DNA from: JADHLJ01 sp038118725
GTDB taxonomy: Bacteria; Pseudomonadota; Alphaproteobacteria; Thalassobaculales; Thalassobaculaceae
Reading direction: 5' to 3'
Assembly (NCBI GenBank): GCA_038118725.1
Contig: JAYOIK010000024.1
Coordinates: forward strand, 3,318-67,317
Length of the DNA stretch: 64,000 nucleotides
The notes beneath the pieces are model-generated. The model saw only the letters and a program-made list of their open reading frames with translations, searched no databases and was not told where the DNA came from. The translations under genes and the position numbers were made by a program. The first letter of the stretch is position 1. Each line of letters begins with the position of its first letter. Shown here piece by piece: positions 38,415 to 46,798 of the stretch.

Positions 38415-41063
38415 ATGGAAACATCCCTCTTCCGGTTTATTTGGCGGTACAGCAAGCGAGATCAGATTCTGTTGCTGATTCTCACCGGGCTGTCCTTCCC
38501 GTTTCTCTATTTCTCCCTCGATCTGCCGAAAACCATCATCAACAAGGCCATAGGTGGCAAGGATGTGCCGTCCGAGATGTTCGGCGTGCCGGTTGACCAG
38601 ATCAGCTATCTCATGGTGCTGAGCGGCATTTTTCTGGCGCTGGTATGCATCAATGGCGCGTTCAAATTCTATGTGAATGTGTTTCGCGGCCAGTTGGGTG
38701 AACGCATGCTGCGCCGGCTGCGGTTCGACCTGTACGCGCGGATGTTGCGCTTTCCACTGCCGCATTTTCGCCGGGTAAGTCAGGGCGAGGTTATTCAGAT
38801 GGTGACCGCCGAAGTGGAACCGCTGGGCGGCTTTGTCGGTGATTCCATCGCGCTCCCGGCCTTTCAGGGTGGCACCTTGCTGACCATCTTGGTTTTCATG
38901 TTTGTTCAGGACCCGATCCTGGGATTGGCGGCGATCGCGCTTTATCCGATCCAGGGATACATGATCCCGAAGCTGCAATGGCATGTGAACCAGCTGGGTA
39001 AACAGCGGGTGCGCAATGTGCGCCGGTTGTCGGAAAAGATCGGCGAGTCGATTTCCGGTATCCAGGATGTTCATGCCAATGACGGCGCGCGCTGGGCCTT
39101 GGCCGGTATCACCGAGCGGCTCGGAGTGATCTACGACATCCGCTACGAGATCTACCGCCGTAAGTTTTTCATCAAGTTTCTCAATAACTTCATCGCTCAG
39201 TTGACGCCGTTCTTCTTCTATTCGATCGGTGGTTACCTGGTGATCAAGGGCGATCTAACCTTCGGCGCCCTGGTCGCCGTCCTGGCGGCTTACAAGGACC
39301 TCTCCGCGCCCTGGAAGGAATTGTTGACCTATTATCAACGGCTCGCGGATTCCAGGATCAAATACGATCAGGTCGTCGAACAGTTCGATCCCGCCGGAAC
39401 CCTGCCAGCCGATATGCAGCAGGCCGAACTGGAACGCGACTTCCGGCTCGCGGGACCGGTCAGCGCCGCCAATGTCTCCTTGTTGGACGACGAGGGCCAG
39501 CCGATCATCGAGAATCTGTCCTTTACCGTCGAGGCGTCGGAGCGAACCGCCCTTGTCGGTCCCAGCGGCGGCGGCAAGGATTTGGCGGCGATGTTGTTGG
39601 CCAGATTGCTCATGCCGGATAGCGGTCAGATCAGCATCGCGGGCACCGAGACATCGGGACTCCCGGAGGCGGCCACCGGTCGGCGGATCGGTTATGTCGG
39701 CCCGACCGCCTACGCCTTTAACAGCACACTCAAGGAAAACATCCTGCTCGGTGCCATGCACCGACCGGTGGTCCCGGTGAGTGATGAAGACGGCGATGCT
39801 TCGGAGCGTGCGCGAAATCTCGAGAACGCCCGGCTGTCGGGCAATGCGCTGGACGACCTCTCCGCCGATTGGGTTGATTACGAGGCGATCGGTGTTGAGC
39901 CCGGCGAGGCCCTGAGCAGGCGTCTCGCGGAGATTCTCGAGATTGTCGATCTGGCGGACGATACCTATGCGCTAGGCCTGCGTGGGTCGATCAACCCAGA
40001 GGCCCGTCCGGATGTGGCGGAACGTGTCCTGGCGGCGCGCGGTACCCTGCGATCGCGTCTGGCGGAACAGGGGATGGCGGGGCTCGTGGAGTCCTTCGAC
40101 GAGGCGCTCTACAACACCAACGCGACCGTCGCCGAGAACCTTTTGTTCGGAACACCCGTGGGCTCCAACTTCGCCTTGGAGAACATCACCGAGAACGACT
40201 ATGTCCGCCAACTTCTCGACAAGACGGATCTGACCGAGGTCTTTGTCCGAATTGGTCGGGATGTCGCGTCGACCATGGTGGAGCTGTTTGCCGATCTTCC
40301 GCCGGATCATGAATTCTTCACGCAATACGCCTTCATATCCGCGGAGGACCTGCCCGACTTCCAGATTCTCGTCGGTCGGGCCGAACGGCTTGGCCTGGAC
40401 GGAATGGCGGCCGAAGATCGTGATCGTTTCCTCTCCTTGCCGTTCAAACTGATCCCCGCGCGTCATCGTCTCGGCTTGATCGACGACGATGTCCGAGAAC
40501 GCATTCTCGAGGCGCGCAAGGTCTTTGCCAGTGATCTCCCGGAAGACCTTCGGGGATCGGTCGAGTTTTTCTCCGCCGACCGCTATAACGCCGCCGCGTC
40601 GCTGCAAGACAACATCCTGTTCGGCAAGGTGGCCTATGGTCAGGCGGACGCGAGCAGCCGGGTTGGTGAAGCCTTGGCCGAGGTCATCAAGGCCGAGAAT
40701 CTGCGCGGCGCCGTCATCGAGGTCGGGCTTGAGTTCGAGGTCGGCGTCGGCGGCTCCCGACTATCGACCGGGCAACGTCAAAAAGTTGGTATCGCGCGCA
40801 CCTTGTTGCGGCGCCCGGACGTCCTCATCTTTAATGAAGCGACAGCGGCCTTGGACTCCGGAAGTCAGGCTCGGGTTATGGCGAATATCTTTAAGGAAAC
40901 CGAGGGTCGCGGGATGATTTGGGCGTTACAGCGTGCCAGTCTCGCCGAGCGGTTTGATCGCGTGATGGTGATGCGGGGCGGTCGTATCGTTGAGTCCGGC
41001 GACTTCGCCGAGTTGAGCGGTAATGAGGACGGCGCTCTCAAGTCCTTGCTGGGTGAAGAGTAG
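38415..41063 (+). CDS. ABC exporter-like protein with degenerate, expanded ATPase domain
   Basis: An 882-residue type-IV-exporter-like fusion: six hydrophobic helices (about residues 15-320), then an ATPase domain. Walker A reads GPSGGGKD (382-389), with Asp where Ser/Thr binds magnesium. Walker B reads LIFNEATAALD, with Asn for the usual Asp. The H-loop reads WALQRAS, with Gln for the switch His; the signature is LSTGQRQ. The distance from Walker A to the signature is about 395 residues instead of about 110. The added part repeats a motif: STLKENILLG (near 437), ATVAENLLFG (near 570) and ASLQDNILFG (near 730). Either catalysis is much reduced or the protein acts as a regulated pseudo-ATPase. 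It is followed by a cyclic-nucleotide-binding gene. Confidence 0.88.
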   Translation: METSLFRFIWRYSKRDQILLLILTGLSFPFLYFSLDLPKTIINKAIGGKDVPSEMFGVPVDQISYLMVLSGIFLALVCINGAFKFYVNVFRGQLGERMLRRLRFDLYARMLRFPLPHFRRVSQGEVIQMVTAEVEPLGGFVGDSIALPAFQGGTLLTILVFMFVQDPILGLAAIALYPIQGYMIPKLQWHVNQLGKQRVRNVRRLSEKIGESISGIQDVHANDGARWALAGITERLGVIYDIRYEIYRRKFFIKFLNNFIAQLTPFFFYSIGGYLVIKGDLTFGALVAVLAAYKDLSAPWKELLTYYQRLADSRIKYDQVVEQFDPAGTLPADMQQAELERDFRLAGPVSAANVSLLDDEGQPIIENLSFTVEASERTALVGPSGGGKDLAAMLLARLLMPDSGQISIAGTETSGLPEAATGRRIGYVGPTAYAFNSTLKENILLGAMHRPVVPVSDEDGDASERARNLENARLSGNALDDLSADWVDYEAIGVEPGEALSRRLAEILEIVDLADDTYALGLRGSINPEARPDVAERVLAARGTLRSRLAEQGMAGLVESFDEALYNTNATVAENLLFGTPVGSNFALENITENDYVRQLLDKTDLTEVFVRIGRDVASTMVELFADLPPDHEFFTQYAFISAEDLPDFQILVGRAERLGLDGMAAEDRDRFLSLPFKLIPARHRLGLIDDDVRERILEARKVFASDLPEDLRGSVEFFSADRYNAAASLQDNILFGKVAYGQADASSRVGEALAEVIKAENLRGAVIEVGLEFEVGVGGSRLSTGQRQKVGIARTLLRRPDVLIFNEATAALDSGSQARVMANIFKETEGRGMIWALQRASLAERFDRVMVMRGGRIVESGDFAELSGNEDGALKSLLGEE

Positions 41064-41091
41064 GAACGCGGCGGAAAAGGGAGATTAAGTG

Positions 41092-41541
41092 ATGAGTTTG
41101 CAGGAAGAGGTCGAACTTCTCCGAAACATCCCACTTTTTTCGAAGATTGATCCCTCGAAGTTGAAGCTCCTGGCGTTCACCTCCGAGAGGCTGGCCTATC
41201 AGGACGACCAGATTCTCTTCAATCAGGGGGATTCCGGGGACGCGGCCTATATCATCATGAATGGCGGCGCCGCGATTCTGATTGAAACGGAAACCGGACC
41301 GTTTGAGGTTGCCCGCCTGAAGAAGGGCGATGTGGTGGGAGAGATCGCGATCCTCTGCGATGTTCCCAGAACGGCGACGGTGCAGGCGAAGGATTCGCTG
41401 ACCACGTTGAAGGTCACCAAGGATACGTTCTTTCGTCTCGTCACGGAGTTTCCGCAGATCGCCGTGGAGATCATGCGGGAACTGGCCGCGCGGTTGGAGC
41501 ACACCAATGCGCAGTTACGCGCGGCCCATAGCAGCAAATAG
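41092..41541 (+). CDS. Stand-alone cyclic nucleotide-binding domain protein
   Basis: A 149-residue CRP-fold ligand domain without the helix-turn-helix, so not a DNA-binding regulator by itself. The phosphate-binding cassette reads GEIAILCDVPRTATVQA, with the Glu and Arg that contact the cyclic nucleotide. The start at 41092 follows an AGGGAG ribosome site by eight bases; a GTG one codon earlier is an alternative. It lies 28 bases after the ABC-exporter-like gene and probably senses cAMP or cGMP to control that protein or the methyltransferase that follows. Confidence 0.85.
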   Translation: MSLQEEVELLRNIPLFSKIDPSKLKLLAFTSERLAYQDDQILFNQGDSGDAAYIIMNGGAAILIETETGPFEVARLKKGDVVGEIAILCDVPRTATVQAKDSLTTLKVTKDTFFRLVTEFPQIAVEIMRELAARLEHTNAQLRAAHSSK

Positions 41542-41589
41542 GGTGGTCCAGGTGACGACACGCGCTTTCCGGCGGAGCATGACCCGGTC

Positions 41590-42087
41590 ATGAGTCGATT
41601 GGATAGCGCCATTCGCCGTCTGATGGCGCAAAAGGTCGCTTTGGAGTGGGCGGTTGAAGCATTGGCGGATCTCAAGGGTCCCGTGCTTGAACTCGGCTTG
41701 GGAAATGGTCGGACCTATGACCATCTACGCGAGATCGCGGCGGATCGATCGATTTATGTTTTCGAACGCGAGGTGGCGGCGCATCCGGATTGCGTGCCGA
41801 CGGACGAGTATCTGTTTCTGGGGGATTTCGCCGAGTCCCTGCCACGCGCCATCGAGCAATTGGGATCCGTGGCCGCGTTGGCGCATCTGGACATCGGAAC
41901 CGGCGTCAAATCGGACAGCACGCGACTGGCCGAGCTAATCGCGCCCCGGGTTCGAGATTTATTGGCGCCGGGAGCCTTGGTGGTCAGCGATCAGGAGATA
42001 GCGACGTGGTCGGATTTCCGGCTCGACACCCCGCATGACATTCCAGAAGGGCGGATCCATCTCTATCGACCGGTGAATCCGCTCTAG
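41590..42087 (+). CDS. Small class I SAM-dependent methyltransferase
   Basis: A 165-residue Rossmann-fold methyltransferase. Motif I is VLELGLGNGRTYDHL, an acidic residue ending strand 2 is in YVFEREV, and HLDIGTG lies at the strand-4 position. It is shorter than most, with a minimal fold. It starts 48 bases after the cyclic-nucleotide-binding gene and is probably the last gene of the rightward unit. Target unknown; modification of the glycan is a guess from context. Confidence 0.8.
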   Translation: MSRLDSAIRRLMAQKVALEWAVEALADLKGPVLELGLGNGRTYDHLREIAADRSIYVFEREVAAHPDCVPTDEYLFLGDFAESLPRAIEQLGSVAALAHLDIGTGVKSDSTRLAELIAPRVRDLLAPGALVVSDQEIATWSDFRLDTPHDIPEGRIHLYRPVNPL

Positions 42088-42090
42088 CGT

Positions 42091-42633
42091 CTACAGACCC
42101 ATCGCGCCTTCCGGACGCGCCGCGAAATCGGTCTGGCCCTCGACCTCGCGAAAATGCCCGAGCGCCCAATGGACACTCGGAAATGCGAGTTCGTCCCAGG
42201 GAATTTCATCCCAGGTGAATAGGCCAACCTCGAGCGATTCGGGACCGGCGACGATATTCGGCGTGACCAGTTTAGCACGGTAGATCAGCTGCACTTGGCT
42301 GATCCGCGCGATGTTGTAGACACCGAGAAGCGAGTCGATCGCAATCTCGGCGCAGGCCTCTTCCTGGGCCTCGCGCATGGCGCCCTCGATCGAGGTCTCG
42401 CGTTCTTCCATATAACCGGCGGGGATGGTCCAATAACCCTTGCGCGGCTCGATCGAACGTTTGCACAACAGAAACTTGTCCTCCCAGGTGCAGACTGATC
42501 CGACGACGATCTTCGGGTTTATGTAATTGATGAAACCGCATTCGTCACAGACCAGACGCTCGAACGTGTCGTCCACCGGTATGCGCTTGTGGATCGGACC
42601 GCCCGTCCGTTCAACATAGGAGGAGTTGCTCAT
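42091..42633 (-). CDS. Nudix hydrolase
   Basis: A 180-residue Nudix protein. The Nudix box spans GYMEERETSIEGAMREAQEE, with the REAQEE metal-binding glutamates intact. A CDECGFINYINPK segment near residue 29 keeps one half of a zinc ribbon like that of NudC/ADP-ribose pyrophosphatase relatives. It hydrolyses a nucleoside diphosphate linked to X; the substrate is open. It converges on the methyltransferase with a three-base gap. Confidence 0.9.
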   Translation of the reverse strand: MSNSSYVERTGGPIHKRIPVDDTFERLVCDECGFINYINPKIVVGSVCTWEDKFLLCKRSIEPRKGYWTIPAGYMEERETSIEGAMREAQEEACAEIAIDSLLGVYNIARISQVQLIYRAKLVTPNIVAGPESLEVGLFTWDEIPWDELAFPSVHWALGHFREVEGQTDFAARPEGAMGL

Positions 42634-42740
42634 GGCGATACTGTGCCGCGCCGATGCACTGGCGGCAAGTCGGATCTATCCGGGAATACAAACACCGGGT
42701 GTGTTGACCACTATGGGGCGGTGCCGGGTGGGTCTTTCCG

Positions 42741-42998
42741 TCAGACAACCAGATCGAGTGTTCCGCCAAGACCGCCAAAGCCGCCGCCTCGGGCGGTCTG
42801 CCGTTCGGCAGTAGCGCGCTCCGCGTCGCGGCGTGAGTCCTGAGCGTCCACCGCGCGGTCTTCGTCGGTCGCGGTGATGCCTTGCGGGGTGTTCGGTCGA
42901 ACACCATTGTTTCGAAGCTGTTCCACGGGTCGCGGCACGACCAAATTCGGCAGCGCGGCGTTGACCGGTAGTGACGGCGGTATCGCGGGTTGGACCAT
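42741..42998 (-). CDS. Small proline- and arginine-rich protein of unknown function
   Basis: An 85-residue protein whose ATG is preceded by a strong GGAGG site about seven bases upstream, which is why I accept it. The N-terminal half is rich in Pro and Val, the middle (RAVDAQDSRRDAERATAER) is charged and likely helical, and the end is Gly-rich (GGGFGGLGGTLDLVV). No signal peptide or membrane segment. I do not recognise a family. Confidence 0.6.
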   Translation of the reverse strand: MVQPAIPPSLPVNAALPNLVVPRPVEQLRNNGVRPNTPQGITATDEDRAVDAQDSRRDAERATAERQTARGGGFGGLGGTLDLVV

Positions 42999-43074
42999 TC
43001 TAGCCTCCTCTACCTCTTTAAGTTAAGGCGAGATGCGCGAAAAGTCAAGGAAACCGGCGATTCGCGGATTTTAT

Positions 43075-44271
43075 TCAGGCTTTGAGCACCGCGACGCCGG
43101 GTAGCTCCTTGCCCTCCATCCATTCCAGGAAGGCGCCCCCGGCGGTGGAGACATAGCTGAACCGTTCCTGGACGCCGGCCTGGGCCAGCGCCGCGACGGT
43201 GTCACCGCCGCCGGCGACGGACAGGACCTCTCCCGCGTCGGTCAGCTCGGCCACATGTCGGGCAAGGCTGGTCGTTGCCGCGTCGAAGGGTGGGATCTCG
43301 AAAGCCCCAAGCGGACCGTTCCAGACCACCGTTCGGCAGGCGGTGACCGCCTCCGCGAACCGCGTCGCCGACGCCGGCCCGGCATCCAGGATCATCATGT
43401 CCGAGGGCACCTGGTCGACGGGTACGGTCCTGTTTTCGACACCGGCTTTCAAGCCGCCCGCGACAACGGCGTCGTCCTGCAACAGGATCTCGCAGCCCGC
43501 CCGCTTGGCCGCGGCTTCGATCTCGCGCGCGGTATCCGCCAGGTCCCGTTCGGCCAGGGATGCGCCGACATCAAGGCCCCGGGCGAACAGGAAGGTGTTG
43601 GCCATGCCGCCGCCGATAATCAGCCGGTCGACCCTGGTGACCAAATTACCCAGCAGTTCCAACTTAGTTGAGACCTTGGCCCCACCGACAATCGCCGCGA
43701 CGGGACGTTTCGGGTTGTCCAATGCCGCGCCAAGCGCTTCGAGCTCAGCCTGCATGAGCCGTCCGGCATGGGCTGGAAGCTTCCGCGCCACGGCCTCGAT
43801 CGAGGCATGGGCCCGGTGCGCCGCCGCGAAGGCGTCGTTGACGTAAACATCGCCCAAGGCCGCCAGGGCACCGGCGAAAGCGTCGTCATTGGCTTCCTCG
43901 GCGGCGTGAAAGCGCAAATTTTCCAACAGCGCGACATTCCCGTCGCCGAGGTCCGCGACAACGCGGGCCGCGGCTTCGCCAACACAATCATCCGCGAAAC
44001 GCACCTGCGCGCCACCGAGCGCCTCGGAGAGCGGCTCGGCGAGCGGCGCCAGGGACATTGACGGCTCGCGTTTGCCCTTGGGTCGACCAAAATGCGACAT
44101 CACGATAACCCGGGCACCGCGCTCGACGAGCTCCGTGATGGTCGGCGCCGCGCGTTCGATCCGTGTCGCGTCGGTGACCTTGCCGTCGCGCATCGGCACG
44201 TTGAGATCAACGCGCAGCAGCACGCGTTTACCCTTGGGGGCGAAATCGTCGAGGGTTTTGTATGTGCTCAT
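43075..44271 (-). CDS. pgk: Phosphoglycerate kinase
   Basis: Glycolytic/gluconeogenic kinase exchanging phosphate between 1,3-bisphosphoglycerate and ADP. The 398-residue length is standard. The substrate motif RVDLNVPMRDG lies near residue 17, SHFGRPKG follows, and the GGGDTVAAL nucleotide motif is near the C-terminus. The ATG at 44271 (MSTYKTL) is preferred over one six codons upstream; neither has a strong ribosome site. No gapdh or fba gene is adjacent in this window. Confidence 0.96.
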   Translation of the reverse strand: MSTYKTLDDFAPKGKRVLLRVDLNVPMRDGKVTDATRIERAAPTITELVERGARVIVMSHFGRPKGKREPSMSLAPLAEPLSEALGGAQVRFADDCVGEAAARVVADLGDGNVALLENLRFHAAEEANDDAFAGALAALGDVYVNDAFAAAHRAHASIEAVARKLPAHAGRLMQAELEALGAALDNPKRPVAAIVGGAKVSTKLELLGNLVTRVDRLIIGGGMANTFLFARGLDVGASLAERDLADTAREIEAAAKRAGCEILLQDDAVVAGGLKAGVENRTVPVDQVPSDMMILDAGPASATRFAEAVTACRTVVWNGPLGAFEIPPFDAATTSLARHVAELTDAGEVLSVAGGGDTVAALAQAGVQERFSYVSTAGGAFLEWMEGKELPGVAVLKA

Positions 44272-44445
44272 GAGGGATGTCCCATCCAAAGGAGGCGCGC
44301 GGCGTTTTCAAACACAGGATTCGGCGCGGCGCAACCAGCGGGCGAGCGATTTTCGTGACGGACCGCGCTTTCCAGATCGTTGATGTATTGTATCTCCCCT
44401 GGTGAGAGATCATCTCCGGTATGTGGCTTATGAAGGATGGTCCAG

Positions 44446-45498
44446 ATGAGCGTGGCTGAAGGGCTCGCCCACGCGGTCAGTCAGACCGCTCGCATGGCTT
44501 GGTTTACCGGACATTACCTGGCGACCCGGCGGCTTGATGTCTTATCCGGCGCGGGGCTTTCGCGATTATCGCCGGAGGCGCGGCGCCGAACGCGAAAAAC
44601 GCGTCGGGCGCTCGCCTCGGGAGCCATTGATCTGGTACGCCGGGACGCGGTCGATATCACGGCGGGGGTTTACCGCGCCCCCCGAGACATGGTGCCCAAC
44701 CCGCTCGAGGCGATTCGTGATCTGCTTCGCTATTATCGGGACCTGCCGCGTGCCCGCGCCCGACGCGTGGCCGGGATTGCCACTCAGGCGCGGGAATTGG
44801 TCGGCGAGGCCGAGTTCCCGGATTATTTCACGCAAAACTTTCACTTTCAGACGGATGGATATCTCAGCCGTCGCTCCGCCGAGCTTTATGATTTTCAGGT
44901 CGAGGTGCTGTTTACCGGGACCGCCGACGCGATGCGCCGGAGGGCTCTGCCGCCGATTGCCGAATGTATAGCTGATCGCGGCGATTCTCGTTCGATCTCG
45001 CTGGTCGACATTGCCTGTGGAACCGGTGGATTCCTGGCCGAGCTCAGACACAACTGGCCCGAGCTGAACCTCGCGGGCCTCGATATCAGCCCACCTTATC
45101 TCGAGCGGGCACGGCGCCGCGGGTCGGCCGTCGACGCCATCGAATTCATTCAGGGTAATGCCGAGAAGATTCCCTTGCCCGACGGATCGCGGGATATCGT
45201 CACTTGCGTCTATCTTTTTCATGAGCTGCCACGCATGGTGCGCGAGACCGTCTTGCGCGAGATGGTCCGGGTTCTGCGGCCCGGCGGGAGGCTGATCCTG
45301 CTCGACAGTCTCCAGCTCGGCGACACGCCGGCCTTGGACCCGGCGCTAACGGGCTTTCCCGAGACGTTTCACGAGCCCTATTACCTGGATTATCTCGAGC
45401 ATGATCTGGCGGCGCTTCTCGCCGCTACCGGGTTACGCGTCGTGACTAGCGAACCCGCCTATCTCTCTAAACTCTTCGTCGCGGAGAAGCCGGTTTGA
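44446..45498 (+). CDS. Class I SAM-dependent methyltransferase
   Basis: A 350-residue methyltransferase. Motif I is LVDIACGTGGFLAEL near residue 187, and LAGLDISPPYLERAR follows. The post-I and motif II region around DIVTCVYLFHELP and LRPGGRLILLDS fit ubiquinone/menaquinone-type methyltransferases. An N-terminal helical region of about 150 residues precedes it and is not in the common fold. The ATG at 44446 has GAAGGA at a good distance; one at 44437 overlaps it. Substrate unknown. Confidence 0.85.
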   Translation: MSVAEGLAHAVSQTARMAWFTGHYLATRRLDVLSGAGLSRLSPEARRRTRKTRRALASGAIDLVRRDAVDITAGVYRAPRDMVPNPLEAIRDLLRYYRDLPRARARRVAGIATQARELVGEAEFPDYFTQNFHFQTDGYLSRRSAELYDFQVEVLFTGTADAMRRRALPPIAECIADRGDSRSISLVDIACGTGGFLAELRHNWPELNLAGLDISPPYLERARRRGSAVDAIEFIQGNAEKIPLPDGSRDIVTCVYLFHELPRMVRETVLREMVRVLRPGGRLILLDSLQLGDTPALDPALTGFPETFHEPYYLDYLEHDLAALLAATGLRVVTSEPAYLSKLFVAEKPV

Positions 45499-45501
45499 GC
45501 G

Positions 45502-46659
45502 TCAATCCCGGACAATCAGCTCCAGCGGAAACCCGTTCAAGACCTCCGGCGCGCCCTCGGTGACAAGCACGGTTTGTCCGACACCCATCGCCAGGCCGCT
45601 ATCCGCGTCACCCAACATGACATGCGGGAAGAAGACCATCCCGGGGCGCAGCTCCAGCGGATTGTCGGCATAGATCATCGGCGGCACATCCATCCAGCTT
45701 GGCCGGTAGGTCGCGCCCAGGGAGTAGCCGCAGGCCGCGTAGCGATGCGCGCCAAAGCCGGCGGCGTCGAGCCGAGCCCGATGTATCTGGTCGACAACGC
45801 CCAGAGGCTCACCGGGCCTGAACGCCTCCAGCATTTCGCGCAGGGTTTCCTCGACCAGGCGGTACATCGACAGCTGGGCCTCACTCGGCGAGCCAAGGAT
45901 AACCACTCGCTCGATGCAGCAGTTATAGCGGCGATAGGTGCCCGCCAATTCGATCATCACTTGATCCTGGGTCTCAAGTGGGCGCGCGCCGCCGACGCCA
46001 CGGCCATAAATGGCTCGTCGTCCTGAATTGACCAGTGGACCCGCCGGCGGCATGTCGCCGCCGCCCTCGAGCATCGCGGCCATGGCGGCGGCGGTCAGGG
46101 TGCTGTCCAACACGCCGGGGCGGGCGGCGGATGCCACCGCCTCGACCGCGGCGTCGGCGAGCTTCGCGGCCTCTCGGATATAGACCAACTCGGCCTCGGA
46201 CTTGATCAGCCGCTGACGCCGGACGATGTCCGAGCCGTCGACATGATCGCAGACGCCGTCAAGCGCTCCGGCGATCGCGGCATAAGTCGCGCCGGTGCAG
46301 CCATGGCTGTCCATCTCGATCCCCACCGTGCTTCCGGCGAGGCCGCGCTCGACCAGAATGTCACGCAACTGGCCCGCCGGATCCGCGTCCTTGGCGTTCA
46401 GCCAGATCCGAATGTCCTCGATGGTCGAGGTGTCCCGAGCCTGGGCGACGTCCGGACGGCGGCAAAGCAAGGTCACGGGATCGCCCTCGGCGGTCAGCAC
46501 CGCGCATTGGAAAAACACGTAACCCCCGCCATCGTAACCGAACAGGTAGTAGTGAGACTCTTGAGCCAAAACGAGTAGCGCCGACAATCCCCGGCGCGCC
46601 AGTTCGGCGCGGGCGATGGCGGTTCTTTCGAGATAGGTTTCCCTGGGAAAGTTCGACAT
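45502..46659 (-). CDS. M24 family protein, creatinase/ectoine-hydrolase-like
   Basis: A 385-residue two-domain protein with a creatinase N-domain and a pita-bread C-domain. The metal-ligand sites of true aminopeptidases are replaced: ELAGTYRRYNCCIERV where two Asp are usual, and CGYSLGATYRP where His is usual, as in creatinase and DoeA-type ectoine hydrolases that work without metal. I expect a C-N hydrolase of a small amide rather than a peptidase. The ATG at 46659 gives MSNFPRETYLER. It is divergent from the HAD gene. Confidence 0.87.
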   Translation of the reverse strand: MSNFPRETYLERTAIARAELARRGLSALLVLAQESHYYLFGYDGGGYVFFQCAVLTAEGDPVTLLCRRPDVAQARDTSTIEDIRIWLNAKDADPAGQLRDILVERGLAGSTVGIEMDSHGCTGATYAAIAGALDGVCDHVDGSDIVRRQRLIKSEAELVYIREAAKLADAAVEAVASAARPGVLDSTLTAAAMAAMLEGGGDMPPAGPLVNSGRRAIYGRGVGGARPLETQDQVMIELAGTYRRYNCCIERVVILGSPSEAQLSMYRLVEETLREMLEAFRPGEPLGVVDQIHRARLDAAGFGAHRYAACGYSLGATYRPSWMDVPPMIYADNPLELRPGMVFFPHVMLGDADSGLAMGVGQTVLVTEGAPEVLNGFPLELIVRD

Positions 46660-46743
46660 GGCGGGGCTCGCTTGGATGGATGGGAGGTGGCGCTTGGTTC
46701 GTGCTCCACCGGCCTTGGATATCACGACCGCGCTTGGCTCGGA

Positions 46744-46788
46744 ATTGCGAACCCGCCGAAATCGCCGCACACTTGGCGGGCTCGCAAT
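46744..46788 (+). promoter_or_regulatory. Inverted repeat just upstream of the HAD gene ribosome site
   Basis: Arms ATTGCGAaCCCGCCgAA (46744-46760) and TTGGCGGGcTCGCAAT (46773-46788) pair with one mismatch and one bulge around a 12-base loop. The GGAGG ribosome site of the HAD gene follows three bases later. It could be a leader hairpin or an operator shared with the divergent M24 gene. Confidence 0.45.
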
Positions 46789-46798
46789 AGGAGGCCGC

